From Hyphochytrium catenoides (lineage: Eukaryota; Sar; Hyphochytriomycetes; Hyphochytriales; Hyphochytriaceae), in contig FLMG01003600.1 in the NCBI GenBank assembly GCA_900088475.1, forward strand, positions 1-20,200: a stretch of 20,200 nt of DNA, read 5' to 3'. The notes beneath the pieces are model-generated. The model was given only the letters and a program-made list of their open reading frames with translations, made no database searches and was not told the DNA's origin. Below are positions 9,538 through 19,845 of this stretch, one piece after another; the first letter of the stretch is position 1, and each line of letters begins with the position of its first letter. The translations under genes and the position numbers were made by a program.

Positions 9538-10086
9538 TATCAATAGAGAGGATAGAACTGATGTAAGACTGCTCAAACATACAGGTGATGAGGACAACTC
9601 TTTCTGCGGCCCCGTATAAGAAGAAAGGCTCTGAAGAACGACTGTGGTGCTGGAGGCGTCAGGAAGAAGTGAACGGATGCAATAAGCTTCCTGCGAAGAC
9701 GACGAAGCTCTCAGACTCGATCAGAACCGCAGCTTGAAGCTTTGACGTTTGAGATGGAGGAAGAATCAATGACGGCGAAAATCTCTATCTTTCATAGAGC
9801 GATAACCAATCCTTAGATTATAGTGTACTTATCTTCGTCTGCTCCAGAAGAACTGTTGGTTATCATATCTCAGAGGAGCCGATAGTTGGTTATTCTTTAT
9901 TAGTTTTTGATTGTCAAGCGGATTGGTTGGTGTGGAGCGGAAACGAAGCGATGAAACTCCATCAGAACCCATTCTGAGGCTCTCAGACTTGAAGCTTCAT
10001 CAGCGCAGCGTCGGGGACTCTGAGCAGGTTATAAAGCGTCAGTTAGGCGATAGCGGGGTGTTGAAGCCCAGAAGAGGACATTAAGC
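9538..10086. promoter_or_regulatory. Divergent promoter region between ASPG (-) and PPAN (+)
   Basis: The two coding starts point away from each other, 549 bases apart. CCAAT-type elements are present: AACCAAT near 9804-9810 and GATTGGTTGG at 9921-9930. GTTGGTTAT occurs at 9855-9863 and 9885-9893, exactly 30 bases apart. Longer words recur: GCTCTCAGACT (9707-9717, 9979-9989), ATCAGAACC (9720-9728, 9961-9969) and CTTGAAGCTT (9733-9742, 9988-9997). TCTGAG-GCT-CTCAGA is a small inverted repeat at 9973-9987. No clear TATA box is seen. Inference: shared or back-to-back promoters, the right half serving PPAN. Confidence 0.6.
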
Positions 10087-13000
10087 ATGCCCCGTCGAGG
10101 AGGAAAGAGGGTAAGAGTCCTCTGGGAGAGTATGTCGTAGGTGGTGACCATGCTAATAGCTGATTCTTGCCACCCTGCAGAAGAAGACCCGGACCCATGC
10201 TGCGGGCACTAAAGAGGAAGCAAGCGTGCCGCAGAGCTTTGTCTTTCGAAGAGGCAAGGTGAGAACCGAGCGTTTGAAGAGCTTCATTGGAGATATCGAG
10301 ACACTAATTGCCCTGCAGACAGGACCTCTCGTGGTAGAGCTCGTGGATGATATGCGGAAGATGATGGCTCCTAATACGGCCTTGAAGCTGAAGGAGAAGC
10401 GGACAAATCATATGAAGGACTACGTTCACGTTGCTGGTATGAAAGCAATGGACCACAACGCTACCCTTGACGAGGGACTTCTGGCTGCAGCTACTTCATA
10501 GCCTGCATTAAGGATTATTCGCTGTCGTCGCTCCAACCTCTTATCTTCCAAATCTATAGGCCTTTTCTCCAATCAATCTACGCACTCCTGCCCCTCCTAT
10601 CTCCTGCTGGGCTCTTGCTTGTACTTCCCATCTTCCTTTTTGGCCGGCTCGCCTCTCCTTAAGGCTCTGACCCTAAACTTATCACCTCAATCGGACAGGC
10701 CCACTTGGAGTGACGCACTTTTTAATGTTCAGTGCCACTGAAAATAGCGTCAACTTTAGAGTTGGCAGGGTTCCCAGAGGGCCAACCCTAAGCTTCAAGG
10801 CATGTACAGAGATGCTTTCATACGTGATCAATATCTTTTCCTGTTCTCTGGCCAGGCTTCTCTGACTCCAGCTCTTTGCCCTATGCCGAGAAGAAGCCTT
10901 GATGCTCGTTAGGTACCCCTCTTACGTCTTCTCCTCTTCCTTGTAGGTTGTCAGCTATACGCTTATGCGTCAGATTAAGGCAGCAATGAAGCGTCCAGTG
11001 GAAACAACAAAGGCTTACCTCACCTCACCCTTGGTACATAGAACTGTGGTGCATTGGTGGATGTCGACTGCTTCTTGTCTCGAGAAATATTATCATTACT
11101 TCTTGATTCGGCGTCAGTGGGTACTCCTCGTCTCTTTCGGTGCGAGCTTTGTTCTCTTCTGGCGATCGCCTCCCGCCTCTCGCTCAACAGCTTTGATCGC
11201 TGTCATAGCCCTTAACAGCGTCCTTTGACATGTAGGTGGTGCTGAACAACTTCAGCGCAGCTGAGGGCGACCACGTGAAGCTTTTGACTGTAACTTTTCA
11301 AAACATGTTTCCAGCCATCGACGTCGCGTCCGTACGTCTTGGAGATTGCAGAAGGGTCGTTCTGTTCCATTTTGATAAGGTGATGAGCCCTTGGCCAATG
11401 ACGAAGGGTAGAGAAGAGACCAAAAGGACCTTTGGTAGACGAGTACAGCGTAGTTTTGGGCCCTTTACGGCACTGGTGGCGGCGGTTTATAAAGTTCGGC
11501 GGTGTACGTTCATTTCTACTCATAGGTGTTAAAGGTCCTCACATTTCTTTCTTCTCTAGGCTTCGGGACATATCCACTTCAGACACTATATTATTAGAGC
11601 GAAGCCGATTGGTCTTAGCAGAAGGTAAAGCCTATACATCTCTCGAACTTCTACCTTCAGAACCCCCCCAATGTGCTCAACTCTTGTTCTAGCTCGAATC
11701 TCTCTCTTCAGACTTCAGCACGACATTTCTCTTCTCATCAAACCTAAACCTCTGGGCACGTGTTGGCGTCAATGGCTGTTTCTAGTCTAGCCAGGACCGG
11801 TGTTTCCTCCTAGGTGTTCGTCCGCATTATCGTGTCCTCTCCCTATTTCCCCAACTATGCCCTCTAATCTTTCCTCCTTGGAAATATGTTATCAGCGTCA
11901 AAGCCATCGTACACACGAAGATCCCTAATCTGAGCAAGCTAGAGGACATCAGTGAATTCATTTTAGGTGGTGGCGGAGGAGTGGGCCTGGGGGCTGTGAC
12001 ATCTGATAGTGAGGCAGACGACGAGCAGTCACATGTCACCCTTGCGCAAGACTATGCAGGAAGAGGCAATAAGAAACAACATAAAAGGTTGGACGATAGA
12101 TCTACGGGTGTCGTCCTTTCTTTTGGGCTTCTCGTGCCATGTTTTTTGTAAAGCCCGGAAGGTCTGCCAGAAATCTGCATGACAGGCTTCCTGCTGCCGT
12201 ACTTGGTCCTGATCATTAACTGGCTCGCTGTCGATTTATTCTTCACCGCTTTGCATGTCGGGAGCCACTCTCCTCCGATAAGTCAGACCTCGTCTTCGTC
12301 AACACTTAACAGCAAATTTCGTTTCCCTCTCTTATCAGTGCCATCCGGTTATCAGAGCTTGGGCCTCGTCTGAGTCTTCAGCTCGTGAAGGTGGAGCGCG
12401 GATTGTGCGAGGGCGATGTCCTTTATCATGCCTTTGGTAAGCGGCTTCCTGCGTAGCTTTAACAGATTCGCCCTCGCCTGTGGCGGGTTGCGCAGCCCGT
12501 ATCTCCTCTTCCTCTCTCCAGTGTTCTCCTCTTGGCCTTTTTCTATTAACGCTTCCAAAATTGTTGTGCAGTTACGAAGTCAGCAGAGGATGCAGCGGCA
12601 GACAAAAAGCGGCACTTAGAGGTGGATATCCAGCTGACGTTTCGTGGCCTTCTAGTTATCAATCCGATACCTCTTGCCCTCACCTACATCTCCCCTCTAT
12701 TTAGTTTGCTCTCCAGTTAAGTGGTTAAGTTTTGGTCCTTGTGCTTATTGCTGCTGATCTCACTTTCTCTCCCATCGTATATGGCTGAGAGGGTGTTGAT
12801 TTATAAGGGCCAGTTCCGGGTCCAAACCTTCTTAAGCTCCCTATGTGCAACTAAACCATGCTCTTCTCGCAGCGAGAAGCGCTAAAGCGGCAACGAAAAG
12901 AAGAGCAGGAGGAAAATCTTGCACGAAAGAAGGTGAGAGGTCCAGATCTTTATCTCCCTCGTGGAGCTCGAGGATCTTAAGAGTGGGTTCAATTTTCTCC

Positions 13001-13773
13001 CAGGCTGAGCAGGAAGCCAAAGCTGCGGCCAAGGAAGAGAGGAGGAAGGCGCGTGAGGAAGCAAAGAAAGCCGGGCAGGCTGTCAGCGGTGAGTGTGCAC
13101 GCCCCCTCTGTCCTCATCTTCCTTCAGCCAGGGGTCAATGCCGTGTTCATGTGGAACTCTCTTCGCCCTCCTTCCCTAATCACCCACGGTGCTATAATAT
13201 CTGGCTCTTCTCTAATGATATGTTACATTACCGTAGATGAAGAGGAAGACGAGGAGGAAGCAGTAGAAGAGAAGGTGGACTCGGACGATGACGATGCGGC
13301 GTACTATAGAGAAGCAGTGGGTGAAGAACCGGAAGCAGGTACATCCAAGAACCGGACAACAGTAACCTGCGTCTTTGGGACCTTATCCATCTTCTTCCTC
13401 AGTTTGCCTCCCGTTGCATCTCCCTCACGGCTAAATCCGTCTTTGACCACGTGCTTCCTCTACAGCGCTGACAGACGCTCACAAGCTTGTTCGCCTCGCG
13501 TCCAAACCGTCCATTCCTAATAACCAACTCTTTCCACTTTCTCGTGTCGTTGTAGGACTATTTACCAAGAGAAACAAGCATAACAGTAAACGCAGAGCGG
13601 ACGAGCAACTCACGCGGGCGGAGAAGCGGAGAAAGAAGGAAGAGGAGCTGCAAAAAGAGGCGAAGGAGAGAGAGGAGAGGCGCCAGCGGAATAGACAGAA
13701 GAAGAAGGAAAAGAAGGCCACTGCGCTTAAGAAGAAGAAGGGTCGACCTAAGAGGCCTCCTCCGACAGTATAA
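10087..13773 (+). CDS. PPAN: Peter Pan / SSF1 Brix-domain ribosome biogenesis protein
   Basis: Brix-domain proteins of this group bind pre-rRNA in the nucleolus and are needed for maturation of the 60S subunit. Fourteen exons: 10087-10110, 10181-10258, 10319-10436, 10699-10799, 10947-11033, 11236-11379, 11560-11624, 11896-12087, 12339-12436, 12572-12621, 12873-12932, 13004-13088, 13237-13338, 13556-13773. All phases agree, giving 473 residues. Family signatures: SFVFRRGK (27-34), NTALKLKEK, KDYVHVAGPLGVTHF, RVPRGPTLSF, FRHYIIRAKPIGLSR, AIRLSELGPRLSLQLVKVE. After the Brix domain come a charged helix or coiled coil (about 305-367), an acidic block rich in E and D (368-387), the conserved DAAYYREAVGEEPEA, and a very basic tail ending KKGRPKRPPPTV with an AT-hook-like GRP. 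The 60-base intron 10259-10318 has no stop and is a multiple of three. The start ATG has a purine at -3. Confidence 0.95.
10800..10946 (+). other. GC-AG intron in PPAN
   Basis: The conserved PPAN text GPTLSF-K continues directly as VVSYTL only if the intron starts at GC (10800-10801, context CAAG|GCATGT) and ends at TTGTAG (10941-10946). The nearest GT, five bases downstream, would break the frame. GC-AG introns are a known minor class handled by the major spliceosome. Most other assigned donors in the window are GT. Confidence 0.85.
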
Positions 13774-14305
13774 TATAAGCGATGGCCAAGGAAGTATTTA
13801 ACAGAGAGAATATCACCGCTGGTCATCCTTCCAGACAATTGCCTCGGCGCTTTGTATCTCTTAATCTATTCTCAACAAGCATTCTCTAAGTCGGCCTCTC
13901 TTTACTTGGTCATCGATCTGTGTGGCCCCTCTTAGTAACCACTTCCGCTAGGGATCTGGTGTATGATCCTAACGTCTGAAGCGCCCATGTTCGAACGAGA
14001 AGGTGGATGGCTCATCATGCGAGTCTAATAAATAGCAGAGCTCTAGTCTCCTAAAAAATACCGAGTAGCAGTATCTCCAGGAGTCATCTGAGTCACCATT
14101 CAGTCAGCTGTTCGGCTGACAATCGTCCTCTAACAAGCATCAGTTATGACAGATCTGTACAAAGCTCCTGGTTTCTATGCTTCTCTCGCTGTTCAGAGCT
14201 CCTATCAGGGTAAGACGATAAGCGGAGGATATAGGTTCTTAGGTGATCGATGGTGGGACTTGCTATAGTTCCTTTCATTCTTTTAACTCGCTTGACATAG
14301 TCTGT
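13774..14305. other. Convergent spacer between PPAN and EIF5B, with poly(A) signal
   Basis: The two genes end facing each other. AATAAA at 14027-14032 on the plus strand, 254 bases after the PPAN stop, is the probable PPAN poly(A) signal. Further right are a TATA-like TAAAAAATA (about 14052-14060), a bZIP/AP-1-like TGAGTCA (14089-14095), a perfect hairpin GTCAGC-TGTTCG-GCTGAC (14103-14120) and a 40-codon ORF listed separately. No AATAAA is seen for EIF5B on the minus strand. Confidence 0.55.
14146..14268 (+). CDS. Orphan small ORF, 40 residues
   Basis: ATG at 14146-14148 and stop TAG at 14266-14268, with an in-frame stop 15 bases upstream, so the frame is self-contained. The peptide starts MTDLYKAPGFYASLAVQSSY and ends RFLGDRWWDLL; the use of Trp, Tyr and Gly is protein-like rather than low-complexity. 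It lies antisense to the EIF5B 3' untranslated region, 37 bases from the EIF5B stop, behind a TATA-like word and a TGAGTCA site. It contains a possible 5' splice site (CAGG-GTAAGACG at 14212) and could be a first exon. The start context (T at -3) is weak. No homologue is recognised. Confidence 0.22.
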   Translation: MTDLYKAPGFYASLAVQSSYQGKTISGGYRFLGDRWWDLL

Positions 14306-17300
14306 CTATTTGATCCCAAAGACAGGCTTCATTTTGACAACTAGCATCCAGTCTTCCTTCGTTAGGTCGTTTCTGAAGTTCTCCTTCAGCACATCGATAG
14401 ACTCTCGGCTAATCTGTTGGCAGAAAATGGATAGAGAGAGAATAATGAGGGGCGCTTCAGAATGAGTAGAATTTGCAATGAGGAAGCCCAACAAGCATCT
14501 GAGAAACGATAGAAGAAAAGAACGCCATCACGCCTGCAGAGCCGGCGGATAGCAGAAGTAGCGCGTTAAGTATCAGCCACTGCTCTCACCTTGCTGTACA
14601 GCGGGAACTTCTCGTCAAACTGCCTACCGAACGTAATGTTAGGATTGTCCTCGGGCGCATCAATCTTAATGGCCACGCTAGAGCCCTTTCTGGCAGTGGG
14701 AACCTCTTTGTGGTTGTTTTCAATGCTACTGACTCGACCCACGCTAAGCATGTCTAGCTGTGGGACACACAGCGGTGTCCCAACCTTGAGGATCCCCTCC
14801 ACCACATCCACACCCACAATAATGGGGCCTTTCTTGTTAAAGACAAACTGTGGGAGAATCTTAACAATGCAAGGGAAGACCGCCACTCCTGCGGTCTCTT
14901 CTCTCCTGGCTTGCTGTAAGTCGTTGATATACGCTGTGAACTGGTCGAAGAGGTGATAGATAATGTCTGCAGTGAAGATCCTGATGCCCATATCATCCGC
15001 AAGCTCCCTAGCTTCGGGAGTCACCTTCACATCAAAGGCCAGAACAGTCGCATGTTCCTTCTTCCCATGCTCAAGCTGCACGGCTGCTCTCATGATATCC
15101 TTCTTATGAATGGGACCAATGTTCACACCAGCGACAGGGATAGGAGGATCGCAGGATCGCAGGAACTCCAGTAGAGCCTCTAGCGCTCCCAGGGTTGATG
15201 ACTGGACGTAGACACCTCTCTTGGTCTGGCCAATCTTGTCTAGAATGGTGTTCAGGTCTGACATAACCTCTTCCTTGATGTCTTCAACATCATCGTCTGG
15301 TCCCACCACCATCACCGCTGTTCCTGCCACTGCTCTCTCTATCCCTTGCGCGCATATCTTGACACCGATGGCTGCCTCGATGCGTGGGTGGTGGATGTAA
15401 TCTCCTTTCACTCTCATCTCCCTCATAGGCTGAGGAGTAAGAAGAGAGCGAATTGTGGTGACCACAGGGCCGTCTAAGGTGCATACCACAATGGTGTCTC
15501 CCTCCTTTAGGGAACCATTGACCAAGATGGTGTCGATTGTGGTTCCCAGGCCTTCAATAACCTTTACCTCCAGAATGGTACACTGCACTGTGTCCAAATA
15601 CATTAGCGACCGAGCCATCATCTCTTGAGTGAGCTTGACAAGCATCATTTGGAGGTCAGGCACACCCTCGCCACTGATGGCAGATGTTGGGATAATCGAC
15701 GCCTGACGCCTAAGGTCATCGTTTTCCCAATATAACCGAGCATTGAGCCCTTGCTCTGCAAACGCTGTGATGATTTGAGTTGTGCGGTCCTTGAACTCGC
15801 TCTGAACGTGCTCGTCCTGGGCTGCCAGGGCTGAGAAAGACAGGATATACGTGAGACACAGAAGGATGAAGAGGTCTACCTAGACACGACAATCTACTTC
15901 AGGGTCTTACCCTCTCTGATAGGCCTGTTAGGAACGGCCTTCCAGCCATAGCATCTGTCCACTTTGTTCAGGGCCACAATAAATGGAGTTTTCTTCCGCT
16001 TTAAGAGTCCCAAACTCTCCAAGGTTTGAGGCTCTAAGCCATGCATTATATCAACGACCAGAATCGCGATGTCACAGAGGGAAGACCCTCTACTCCGAAG
16101 GTTGGTGAAGGACTCGTGACCAGGGGTGTCAATAATGAGAAGACCAGGAAGCTTGTACTCAAGATTGAAGAACGCGTCCATGTTGACTTTCTCGGTCTTG
16201 GTTTTGATGGCCTCAACAGGGAAGAAGGTGGCTCCAATCTGCTGAGTAATACCACCTGAACACATAGAGAGCAGAGAACACGACGGAGAGAAAGGGAAAG
16301 TCCGAGACAATTAGAACTACATCCTCTTGCTGGGCGGCGTTAACGCCCGAAGAAGCCGTTAAAGGAAGGGAAGGACACGATAGGCGAGAACTCTTTACAA
16401 GCACTCAAAGGATATAGCCGAAGACCTAGATCATTACTAAAGGTACAAGGCCTACCTGCTTCTGCGTCCTGAACATTCGTCTTTCTGATGTTATCGAGCA
16501 ACTTCGTCTTTCCAGTATCGACATGTCCCATAATGCAACAGATGGGTGACCGGAGCTTGTCTTCTGAGCGGGATTCCAAGGCCTGGGTCTCGCGAGCCTT
16601 CCTCCTCTCGTGCGCTGCCTTCTTCTTTTCCATTGCTGTACGTGATTGGAAGTGGCAGTTCGCTGGTTAATCGAGCTCCGGGCCAGCCAGATTCTCCACC
16701 ATGCAGAACTCAGGCGAGCACAGGAGTAGACTCTCGCAGACAGCAACAGACAGATAAGAAAGCTGGGCGAAAGAAGGGCAACGAGGCCGCAAAACTGTTT
16801 TCAGAGATATAGGAGCGAGGGAAGAACAGACTTAAGAGGCCCCCACCTTCTCTGGAAAGATTCTTTCTTCTACCACCCCCTGCTCTCATAATTCCATCTT
16901 CTCCTTCATCGCTCTCGTCCGCTTGTCTCTGCGCTCTTTTTTCCGCTTCCTCCTGTTCCCTCTTCTTTCTCTCTTCATGGAGCTTACGAAGCCGTTCCTC
17001 TTCTTCCTTCTTCTCCTGCAATAGAAGATCCTCTTCTTCCTCCTCCTCTTGGCTCTTGACCTTAACAGTCAAGTCCTGAAAGAGAGAGAATCAGAAAGGC
17101 CAAATAGGGTGTAGAATCAGAACCAAAAAGTGGAGATGAGGATAGGGATGGCAACCCAGAAAACTAGCAGTGTCCCACTAGAAAACGGTAAAGAAGACGG
17201 GTAAGAGCGGTGAAGAGACTTAGGATGGTTAGAGATCGCCCAGGCAAACTCACAGCGCTTTCCCAGTCTGCCTCATCCCAGTCATCCGCAACATCCTCTT

Positions 17301-18700
17301 CCTCTTCCGCAGGCTTCTCCTCCACCTTGTCCTCGGCATCCCAAGCGTCTTCCACTTGGGGGCTTTCTTCCACAGGGGAGGGTTCTACCTCTTCCTTCGT
17401 CACTTCCTCTAGGGGAGGAGACGCCACTTCCTCCTCCTTCTTCTTTGCTCCTTTCTTCTTCCGATTGTCGTACACAACCTTCTTCTTCTTCTTTTCACCC
17501 TCTTCGGCACCTGGACCGACAGTTAACCCGGCTGCCTGCATCATCTCCAAGGCTGCCTTGGCTCGTGCAGCCTTCTCCTTCTGGCTCTTCGTCATGTAGG
17601 TCCCTTCCTTCTTCTGTTGCTCCTTCTTAAGCTGTAAATCACAGGAGGTCAGAGTGGGGCATAGGTTGCTGATTCGCTGAAATAAGCATAGAAGAACAGG
17701 CTCGGCACTAAGAGGCGTGTATGTAAGTTGTATTGAGGCTGAAAGGCAGCGTAATGGAGGCTCTTGCTAGGGTATAGAAGATAGCGGGTCGCATAGGTGC
17801 GAGGAAGAACAGGAATATGTCCGTCAATGCGCTGTGTGGAGATCACAAGAGGTGAAAAATGTGTCAAGTACACACCCTCTTGGCTTCCTTCTTCTTCTCC
17901 GCAAGCTCCTTCTTCTTCTGTTCCTCCAGCTGCCTTTCACGTTCTTCTTCCTGGATCCTCCTTTCTTCCTCCTCTTGCTCTTTTCTCCTCCTCTCTTCCT
18001 CCTCCTTGAGCGCCTGTTGTCTCTCCAACAGAAGTTTTGCAGCGGCAGAGAGAGGTTTCTTCTCTTCCTTTTCCTCTTTCTTCTCCGGCTTTGTCTTCTT
18101 CTTCTTCTTTTTATCCTTCTTCTTCTTATCTTCTTCTCCTCCAGGTGCTATACCCATTTTGGCTAGATACTCTGCTGCGGCATCAACACCTCCAGCCTAC
18201 GAGAGACAAGGAACGCTTAGAACCGTGATATCGGAAGAGACATGGACAGCAGGATGGAAAGGTCTCCGCCGCCTGCAGTCTCTTTAAGAACTAGGATTTT
18301 AGGCAGCTTTAGCGAGAACGCTACTCATAACTCTGTAGCATACCTGCTCTCCTTCGTCATCTGATTCGGCCTGAGCCGCTGTCTCAGCCGGCTTAGGGGC
18401 GGTTTGGGCAGGAGCTGGCGGCTTCGGGTCTTCCTTGGGCTGCAAGTAGTAAAGAGAGATGGCATCAGAGTCAAAAAATGAGGAGAGGTGGTCGGGATCA
18501 GTATGGTGGCCATGATCCTTCTTTCTTGATAGAGGTTAGCCAAGGGCGCATCCTTAGGAAAAAGGAGAGGACACACAGGACGAGCGGCCACCTACCGCCA
18601 CACCAAACTCCTCCAGAGCAGCCTCCCAATCATCGCCCGCCGGAGCTTTTGCTGTCTCCTTCTTTGGGGGAGCCTTTCCCCCTTTCTTCTTTGGCGCCAT
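14306..18700 (-). CDS. EIF5B: Translation initiation factor eIF5B (IF2-type GTPase)
   Basis: eIF5B is the GTPase that joins the 60S subunit to the 48S complex at the start codon. Nine exons: 18596-18700, 18344-18439, 17876-18196, 17254-17631, 16847-17075, 16456-16635, 15911-16255, 14590-15830, 14306-14413. All phases agree, giving 1000 residues, like yeast Fun12 (about 1000) and shorter than human (about 1220). The N-terminal ~400 residues are Lys/Glu-rich and disordered-looking, opening MAPKKKGGK and containing [15 protein letters not shown] and [20 protein letters not shown]. GTPase motifs: GHVDTGKT (413-420), [10 protein letters not shown] (437-446), DTPGHESF (479-486), NKVD (533-536), SAISGEG (601-607). 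Domains II-IV follow, with [18 protein letters not shown] and [13 protein letters not shown], and the last exon encodes [13 protein letters not shown]. Its wording (for example [16 protein letters not shown]) is closer to plant or SAR homologues than to animals. The ATG is the only in-frame start before MAPKKK. Confidence 0.97.
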
Positions 18701-19408
18701 TGGATCTCAAAGTCTAAATCTCAACTTCTGCACTCTCAGTCCACGAAGAAGCTATCTAGAAGTCTCAGAGTGACGTGTGCACTTTGACAACAAGGGTATA
18801 ACAGGGCTATAGCGGTATGGACTCGATGCAAGCAGTAAGTCCAGAGCATCAGTGGCTGGAGCTCGTAGAAGATCCGGGCAGTCTTCGCAGTTGAAGCTTT
18901 CAGATCTGAAGTGCTCTTCACGGTCCACCGCAATCCGCGAACTCAACCACTTGACCCTTCTTCCCCATCTCTCGCGCGCTCTGATTCGGTAGATTGGTAT
19001 ACTTTTGCTCCCTCGTCGTGTAGCTCTTTGTCACTCTGTTTGTTGTATTGGTGCCTGGGCCATGATGCGTTCTTCGTGTTTCTCCTGCGTCCTGGCTGGT
19101 GGGGGAGGGCGGTACCAGTTGGGCCCCCGGATCCACAATGAACCTGGATAATCTAAGCGTTGGCCACCATACTTCAGTCCGTCACAAGATATTAGTCCAA
19201 AGAGGCTTTAGGAATTAAAAGTAAATCGGGAAAGAAACTACTGTGGATTATTGCTCTGCAAGGCGCTTCTATATGTTTCTTCAAGTAATGATAAACCCTA
19301 TATTGCCTCTTTCATTATTTCTGATCGCTGGTAAGATTTTACCAAAATAGCTCACGATAAAATCTCCCTATTCAAGACCTTCACAGTCCACAAACTGAGA
19401 GCTTTGGG
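18701..19408. promoter_or_regulatory. Upstream region of EIF5B; no assigned gene
   Basis: It must contain the EIF5B promoter and 5' UTR (minus-strand transcription). TTGAAGCTTTCAGATCTGAA at 18891-18910 includes the word TTGAAGCTT also found twice upstream of PPAN, and AGATCT lies between TTC and GAA half-sites. A minus-strand frame is open for about 90 codons across 18752-19030 but has no ATG. A small hairpin TGGTAA-GATT-TTACCA lies near 19329-19344. Nothing else recognisable is seen. Confidence 0.45.
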
Positions 19409-19445
19409 ATGATAATCAAGCGGAGACGCCGGAGGCAGCGAATGA

Positions 19446-19540
19446 GTGAGAGCATAGAAGAGAGAGACACGCACACAGAGAAGAGGCAGAGAGAGAAGAG
19501 AGAGAGACAGAGAGGAGAAGAGAGACAGACGACAGAGAGA
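19446..19540. repeat. GA-rich microsatellite
   Basis: GAGA, GACA and GAAGA units fill this tract, the reverse complement in style of the CT tract at 2077-2336. A plus-strand ATG frame from 19409 to 19630 (73 codons, starting [20 protein letters not shown] and ending LGLQDANLLDQAEAR) runs through it; the charged middle is repeat-derived, and whether the ORF is real is doubtful. Confidence 0.8.
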
Positions 19541-19843
19541 GTACAGCACAGAAAGGAAGTAAAACGGATAATCTCGGCAGATCTTGGACTTCAAGATGCG
19601 AATCTTCTTGATCAAGCCGAGGCCCGATGACCAGCGCTGTAGAGACCATCTATGCGGCTCTATGACCGCCGTCCTGCCAGGGCGCCATGGGTCAACTATC
19701 GGTAGCTTGCTAAGAAGCATTCAGCTCTATAGCCTGTGCATTAATATCTGATTCATAGCCGGATGTCATCGACTCGTTAGGTCGATGGAATAAGGAGGGG
19801 AAAAGGTCCTGCCCTCAGGGGCCGCTTCGGCAGTTTTTTTACA
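19541..19843. other. Leader of the right-edge gene; candidate 5' exon and intron end
   Basis: The stretch ends in TTTTTTTACAG (19834-19844), a strong 3' splice site directly before the ATG of the next gene, so at least its last part is probably intron. A short ATG frame at 19595 (starting MRIFLIKPRPDDQRC) could be an upstream exon but joins in phase only through a poor donor (GTCAAC). Two stem-loops are visible: CATCGAC-TCGTTAG-GTCGATG (19767-19787) and CTGCC...GGCAG (19809-19833). Confidence 0.3.
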
Positions 19844-19845
19844 GG

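Noticed and set aside
11380-11559. Possible C/D-box snoRNA in a PPAN intron, since the intron begins GTGATGA (box C-like) and PPAN hosts a snoRNA in vertebrates.
   Set aside because: There is no CTGA box D in the intron and no terminal stem; the word coincides with the 5' splice site. No snoRNA-like layout was spotted in the other PPAN and EIF5B introns I read.
13985-14010. GTTCGAAC resembling a tRNA T-loop.
   Set aside because: The flanking bases do not pair as a T stem and no acceptor or D arm is present.
18752-19030. Minus-strand frame open for about 90 codons just upstream of EIF5B.
   Set aside because: It has no ATG, ends before the EIF5B start in another frame and matches no family; it is more likely promoter or 5' UTR sequence.
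19110-19136. GGTACC, GGGCCC and GGATCC close together, like a cloning polylinker.
   Set aside because: The spacing and intervening bases match no vector I can recall, and the flanks are ordinary genomic-looking sequence; chance is likelier.
19809-19844. Hairpin followed by seven T, resembling a Pol III-terminated small RNA.
   Set aside because: The T run is followed directly by ACAG and an ATG exon, so it is better explained as a polypyrimidine tract of a 3' splice site.
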